From Ambrosia x helenae (taxonomy: Eukaryota; Streptophyta; Magnoliopsida; Asterales; Asteraceae), in contig CM061230.1 of the NCBI GenBank assembly GCA_030844895.1, positions 62,001 to 126,000 of the forward strand: a stretch of DNA of 64,000 bases. The letters are read 5' to 3'. Below are positions 59,601-64,000 of this stretch, one piece after another (the stretch's first letter is position 1; each line of letters begins with the position of its first letter). A program made the translations under genes and the position numbers. The notes below the pieces were generated by a model. The model saw only the letters and a program-made list of their open reading frames with translations, was not told the DNA's origin and did no database searches.

Positions 59601-62600
59601 GCGGGACCCTAAAAGGAGCCTGCTTCCAAATCTTGAAAACCTTTTGGACGATTTTACGCCGCTCGTGATTAGATACCGAATAACAAAACAATTCTTTGTC
59701 CAATCTTAAGAGGAAGGTGAAATCTAGTATAATGTTCGGGTTTGAAACGTAATTATTTTGAACAAAATAAAATAAAGTAAATAAGTTGGATAGTTGTCCA
59801 ACAAAAATTAGTTTCACTGCTTGATTTTTGTTGTTCGTAATAGGAAACTTGTGAGGCAGAGGATGGCAAGAGCCGTCCGAAAAAAAAGAGGGGAAGATCA
59901 TCAACACCACTGGCCAAAGGACCGATCAATTTACAAGAAGGTACTTTCTGCTGTTCAACCTTTTTTTGCTTACTAGAAGCTGTAAAGCTTAAAATAACGG
60001 AAACTGGCCTCAAGGCGTTTTCCCTTCGCCTCACGAGGCGTAAGCCTCAAGGCGAACCGAGGCGTAAGCCCGAGGCGGAATCAAAAAATAAATATAAAAA
60101 TTATATATCTTATAAAATATGCCTCACTTACGGTGTGCGCATATAATGTATATATGTGTGGCCCTCGGGGGGGCAAAAGTGAAGTTGCACTAGTTTAACG
60201 TTATTTTACTAATCTCGTGAAAATAACGTTAAAAACGACGGACAGTTAATCATGCATCATGTGGTGGCGTTGATAGCCAAAAGACAAAGGGGTACATGCA
60301 CCAATCGGGTTTGTCCCGATTGCTAAGTGTTATGTGCCTTATGTCCAAGGCTTGATACAAAACCACATCGAGCCGGGGGTCTCACCGGAAGCAGCCTCTC
60401 TATTCTTAGGGGTAGAGGTAAGGCTGTCTACATCTTACCCTCCTCAGACCCTACCTTAGCTTTGTTATAGGTGGGATTAACTGAGTATGATGATGATGAT
60501 GATATATCTTATAAAACATAAAAATAATTGAACCAGATAAGTCTAAAACATAAAAACATCCATAAATAAAATAATTGACCCAAAAAGTCTAAAACATAGA
60601 AAAAACACATAAAAATACCCTAAACCACCTGAGGCGCACATTTTCTTGACGCCTCAGCCCTTAGAGGCGTATGTACAGACTAAACCCCATGAGGCACGCC
60701 TCAGACTCGTTTATTTGGCGCCTCGCCTCGAGGCGCGCCTTGAGGCGCACGCCTCGAGCGTTTTTTAAACCATGGAAGGTACTGAATTACATTTTTAACT
60801 TGTTCCAATTTACTTGGTCCAGCCAACCTGAATCCCTACACCTACATGTCATGTTGGGTGGATTGGTTAACGGGTCAAAACCTGAATATTCTTTGGATAA
60901 ACCAGCGGAACATCTTCTGTTTCATAAGCATAAAAGATTGTAAAAATAATTCAATCTTTTATAGCTATATCTTTCATAGCATTTTTCTATTCTATTTTAC
61001 ATGTTTGACCCTTAACAATATTTACCTGATTTGGCCCGTGTTGACTTTGTCTATTTTAAGCAATGTTTTCAGAACCGGACCGAACATCAAACCGGCCATT
61101 TAACTGGTCCACTGGTCGGACCGGTTCAACCGGTCGAACCGGATTTAAGAACCGGTATAATATTATGATCAAATATAGTATATATACACTTAATCAATAA
61201 TAAAGATATTTTTGCTTGTTCAAATTTTAGTAAATATATAAAAATTAATTGTTATCTTATTATCATAAGAATAAAGAATTGAATACAGCTGTACTACTGG
61301 TCGACTTTTTCATTCTTTTTCTCTTGAAGCACCAAAATTCTCTCTCTCTTAGTCTCTTCTTCGTCCTCATCTACCTTCCATTAAACAACAAAAGAATAAC
61401 AAAATAATTGAAAGGTGAAGAAACTATACTAAACTCTCAACTCATGAAAGAGTCAATGTTTCCTTAACAACGAAAAGAGTAGAAGAGTCAAGGGAGGAGT
61501 CACTGCTGCCGGAAAGTTTGTTCGCCGCCGTTCTGCAAATCACAAGCACCATTTCCGGTTCAACCCATTTCATCCACTCCGACCGTCCGGTTTTCCGGTC
61601 CACCCGCCGGGCCACCGGTTCAACCACCGGGTCGATGCACAGACGGCCGAACATAGCAACCCGGACCGGCCGGGGGTCCGTTTCCCGGTCCGACCGGTCG
61701 AACCGGCCGGTCCGGTCCGGGTTTAAAAACATTGATTTTAAGTAAATTACATGTCTCTGTATCTAGAAATAGTGTTGTAAATGAACCACACAAACGGCTT
61801 GTTCTTGTTTTCGTGTCTAAGTTTAACCGAACAAATGACCAAACACCACATCTAATCGAACAGATTTTCTTGCTCATGTTTTATTCACCAAGAAAATTTG
61901 CTTGTTGGTGTTCGTTCATTTAAAATGAACACAAACGTGTTGGGGACTTCGGGTAAGAAAACACTATTAAGTATATGAAGTCCGTGGCTGCTCTCTACTC
62001 CTTATTGGGGACTCGGGTACTATATACCATTAACTAGGGGTGTAAGTGTTTATAAACTGCCGAAACTGATTGAACCGCCATTTTCGTCATTTTTCATTTT
62101 GATACAAAATAATGATTTTAAAAAATCCGTTGAAACCGCCAAAATTGAATCTTTAAACCCCCCGACCCAACCCTGCTGGTGTCCTTTTCTAAGAGGGTGT
62201 TTGGGATTGCGTTTTGAATCTGATTTTTAGATTACTGAGTTTCAAAAACGCAGATAATCAGTTTTTAGTGTTTGGATTGCGTTTTGAAAACACAGATAAT
62301 CAGTTTTTAAGGCTACCAAAACGCAATAATCTATAAGCAGCTTCACCCCTGCTTTTCCAAAACGCATAATCTGTTTTGAATAATCAATCCCAAACACCCC
62401 CAAAAACCATAGTTAGCGGTTCGACCCATGATTTACTTAAAAATCGGCTGAATTGGACTGTGAGCATCCCTACGGGCTATGACACAACTACATTCAACTA
62501 AACATAATTCAAAAACGTTCATATTGAAATTTGAATTAAGATAGTAATAGGTTGGGATACTTAAATAACTGGGCATGTCTCACTCTTTCTAGGTGAACAT

Positions 62601-63414
62601 GAAATCACCGTTGATCTAGACGAGCAACCGCTATCTCAACTGCCAGGTTTAAAGAGTAAGCTCTTCTAATTTGTTCACCGCTATCACATTCTTTCTGGCT
62701 TCGTATTCTTTTTCAGTTTCTGATTCTTATTTTACGGTATACTTAGGAAGTTCCTGTCATAGACCCGAGCAGCGTGATGAACCACCGAATCAAGCCACCG
62801 TCTCCAATGCTGGAACCACTGACTACGAGCAAAACTGGCCTTTTATCAAACGGTCTCCTATCTGGGCCACCATTGCATCTCTAGAGGTATACCAAACACC
62901 ACCTCAACGGCCACACTTTTCACCGTTGAAGGAAATCAAAGAGGATCATCGTGAGGGTTTAGCCATTGCCCACATGGTGACATTCGGGAATCAGGTTCAG
63001 ATGTTTTCAGAGATTAAACTGACTGACCCCGTTAACGTCATCAACAACAGTTTGGAAATTTTGGGTGATTTGGAGACTCATGGGTTCAATGTGGCTGCGA
63101 TTCGAGGTCGTTTAAACAAGTTACTTTCTTTGAAATCGAAAGTGAGCCAACACGAGATTGAGCTGAAAAAAGTTGAAGCAGAGCTTGAAAAGCGCAACGG
63201 TGAAAAGCGCGCAGAGGAGGAGGAGATAAAGGAAATGGAAAAGAAGATGCAGGAGCTGCAGGAAAAGATGGTGCGCAGTGCGACAATGATGAAGGTGAAA
63301 GAGGAGGAAACTACGAGGTTGCAATCGGACTTGCATAATTTATCAGAACAAATAACGGATACCGAGCTTGCTTTTAAAAAACTTGCAGCCACCCCTTTGC
63401 AAGGAACTAAGTAA
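56685..63414 (+). CDS. Agenet/DUF724-domain protein, two small frameshifts in A-runs
   Basis: DUF724 proteins are plant nuclear proteins with N-terminal Agenet (Tudor-like) domains and a C-terminal DUF724 plus coiled coil. Exons are 56685-57218 (two Agenet modules: KGSSVEVCSNDPGFEGAWYV and FEMYDVVDAYHREGWWIGVV), 58402-58575, 58656-58770, 59257-59361, 59845-59940 (SRPKKKRGR, an NLS or AT-hook-like basic run), 62593-62655 and 62747-63414 (NWPFIKRSPIWATIASLEVY, EGLAIAHMVTFGNQVQMFSE, then a Lys/Glu-rich coiled coil and stop). Exon 59257-59361 needs one A fewer in the A-run near 59300, and exon 59845-59940 needs one A more near 59881. With both, the frame is 1755 nt, 584 aa. The start at 56685 suits the first Agenet strand; an in-frame ATG at 56499 is less likely. 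Introns 1 and 5 carry several transposons. Confidence 0.88.
57544..57934 (+). mobile_element. (ATG)n-tailed SINE-like retroposon in DUF724 intron 1
   Basis: This 391-bp element begins at AACGCCCCACTTACGGTG, ends in six ATG repeats, and is flanked by perfect 15-bp duplications AGGTGTTTTTTGGAA (57529-57543 and 57935-57949). The 5' block has a 15-bp inverted repeat (TTTTAACGTTATTTT and its complement). The 3' block carries GGAAGCAGCCTCTCTATTC and is shared with 14924-15140. It is probably an Au-like SINE relative. Confidence 0.85.
58228..58320. mobile_element. Truncated GCCTCGAGGCG MITE, left end only
   Basis: Begins GGTTTTAAAAAACGGGTGAGG and stops after GACTCATGGGG, just before DUF724 exon 2. 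No matching right end is present locally. Confidence 0.65.
60005..60772. mobile_element. GCCTCGAGGCG MITE split by a SINE, DUF724 intron 5
   Basis: The right end GCGTTTTTTAAACCATG and the left block AAGGCGTTTTCCCTTCGCCTC belong to one element, in the opposite orientation to 58228. It is interrupted at an ATATATCTTATAAAA site by the insertion 60118-60501. Confidence 0.75.
60118..60501 (+). mobile_element. (ATG)n-tailed SINE-like retroposon nested in a MITE
   Basis: A 384-bp near-copy of 57544-57934, with perfect 15-bp duplications ATATATCTTATAAAA (60103-60117 and 60502-60516). It has the same 5' inverted repeat and the same ATG-repeat tail, so the full unit transposes as one piece. Confidence 0.88.
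61061..61734. mobile_element. CCGGTC-rich non-autonomous DNA element, DUF724 intron 5
   Basis: Inverted ends CAATGTTTTCAGAACCGG and CCGGGTTTAAAAACATTG with 8-bp duplications ATTTTAAG (61053-61060 and 61735-61742). The arms are built of ACCGGTTCAACCGGTC-type motifs. An 8-bp duplication favours hAT, but a Mutator relative is possible. Confidence 0.75.
62193..62401. mobile_element. GAGGGTGTTTGGG-type MITE, DUF724 intron 5
   Basis: Left end GAGGGTGTTTGGGATTGCG after TAA, and right end CAATCCCAAACACCCCC. It is a shorter relative of 32951-33353. The right TAA is not preserved. Confidence 0.6.
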
Positions 63415-64000
63415 CGTCTTGTAGACGAATCTCAATGGTTATGTAGTCAAAGCTCAATAGACTGATGTTCTTAACGCAGATCAAGCTCGCTCACCTTGTA
63501 TCGTCGATGTCACACTTGAAGGCATATCAACAAACACATGCTGCAAACCCAAATCCACAATCCTGCAACAAACTCAAATCGAAGATGCTAAAACCCAAAT
63601 CTGCAATCACATTATCACTTGAACAAACTTGTTGACAATATTATTATCACTCTTCTGCAAGTCATAGTGAAAGTTGATGGAAATGAACTTCGGTAAGAAT
63701 ATGCTTTGTCGTCTTTAATGTAACCTAAGCCGCGAGATTGTAGTGATCTTGACGTCGACTAGTACGAGGATGAGACATATTTTATGAATACACAGTCTAC
63801 TAACCTTATTTAACATGTTTAGTACATTTAAAGCCATTCCAATGCCTCCTTGTAAAACACAGATTACACTTCACCATAAGTTTAAAGAGAATCATACATC
63901 ATGAAGACTCGATACGACTGTATGTGAGCATACAGGTCGATTCATGATAGTTTGCACTAGGAGCCTGGCCTTAGGAACAACTGCTATAACTATTATACTT
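63415..64000. other. 3' flank of the DUF724 gene
   Basis: Probably 3' UTR followed by spacer. No further coding exon or element end is seen. Confidence 0.5.

Noticed and set aside
63078..63392. Minus-strand Ser/Phe-rich frame
   Set aside because: It is the antisense shadow of the Lys/Glu-rich coiled coil of the DUF724 exon.
1..64000. A multigene system or biosynthetic cluster
   Set aside because: The genes are unrelated single genes of different pathways in both orientations; nothing suggests a functional cluster.

Overview
This is eukaryotic nuclear DNA from a flowering plant. It is AT-rich and full of introns and transposons. The recognisable genes are land-plant families: a PDF2/ATML1-type HD-ZIP IV factor, an NF-YA subunit, an LNK clock coactivator, chloroplast thioredoxin z and an Agenet/DUF724 protein. 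The repeat texture (GCCTCGAGGCG-type, GAGCTCGGCTCG-type and GTTCGTTTGCAGCCC-type elements) suggests a composite (Asteraceae), but that is inference. One 100-N block at 14289-14388 marks an assembly gap.

Layout. 1-6050: an HD-ZIP IV gene on the minus strand, running off the left edge, with its leader intron and L1-box promoter. 6050-14288: intergenic transposon debris, made of two opposed LINE fragments and a decayed Ty3/gypsy element. 14389-19100: an NF-YA gene on the plus strand whose upstream exons are uncertain. 19346-21035: two Mutator-type non-autonomous elements. 21390-24760: an LNK-family gene on the minus strand, with leader intron and a G-box promoter. 26382-45685: a direct tandem duplication of one segment (copy A 26382-34937, copy B 34938-45685). 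Each copy carries private transposon insertions, and the other copy preserves the empty sites. A CFAP20/BUG22 gene on the minus strand has exons 3-5 inside copy B and exons 1-2 just outside it (41301-46515). Copy A therefore holds only a 5'-truncated, frameshifted pseudogene (30821-32030). 46710-47583: a minus-strand Helitron-like element with a nested Tourist-type MITE. 49076-52615: an intact chloroplast thioredoxin z (CITRX) gene on the minus strand. 53050-56684: sparse DNA with a minisatellite and LTR-like debris. 56685-63414: an Agenet/DUF724 gene on the plus strand with several elements in its introns.

Exons were built by hand from splice consensus, protein-family similarity and reading-frame arithmetic. 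CFAP20 (573 nt, 190 aa) and thioredoxin z (531 nt, 176 aa) close perfectly. The HD-ZIP IV, NF-YA, LNK and DUF724 genes each need one or two small indels to stay in frame. Four of these five indels are changes of one base in a short single-base run, which looks more like consensus error than like four independent gene deaths. The genes are unrelated regulatory or organellar genes, with no operon-like or cluster logic linking them. The most informative structure is the tandem duplication, because it gives paired filled and empty sites for nine transposon insertions.
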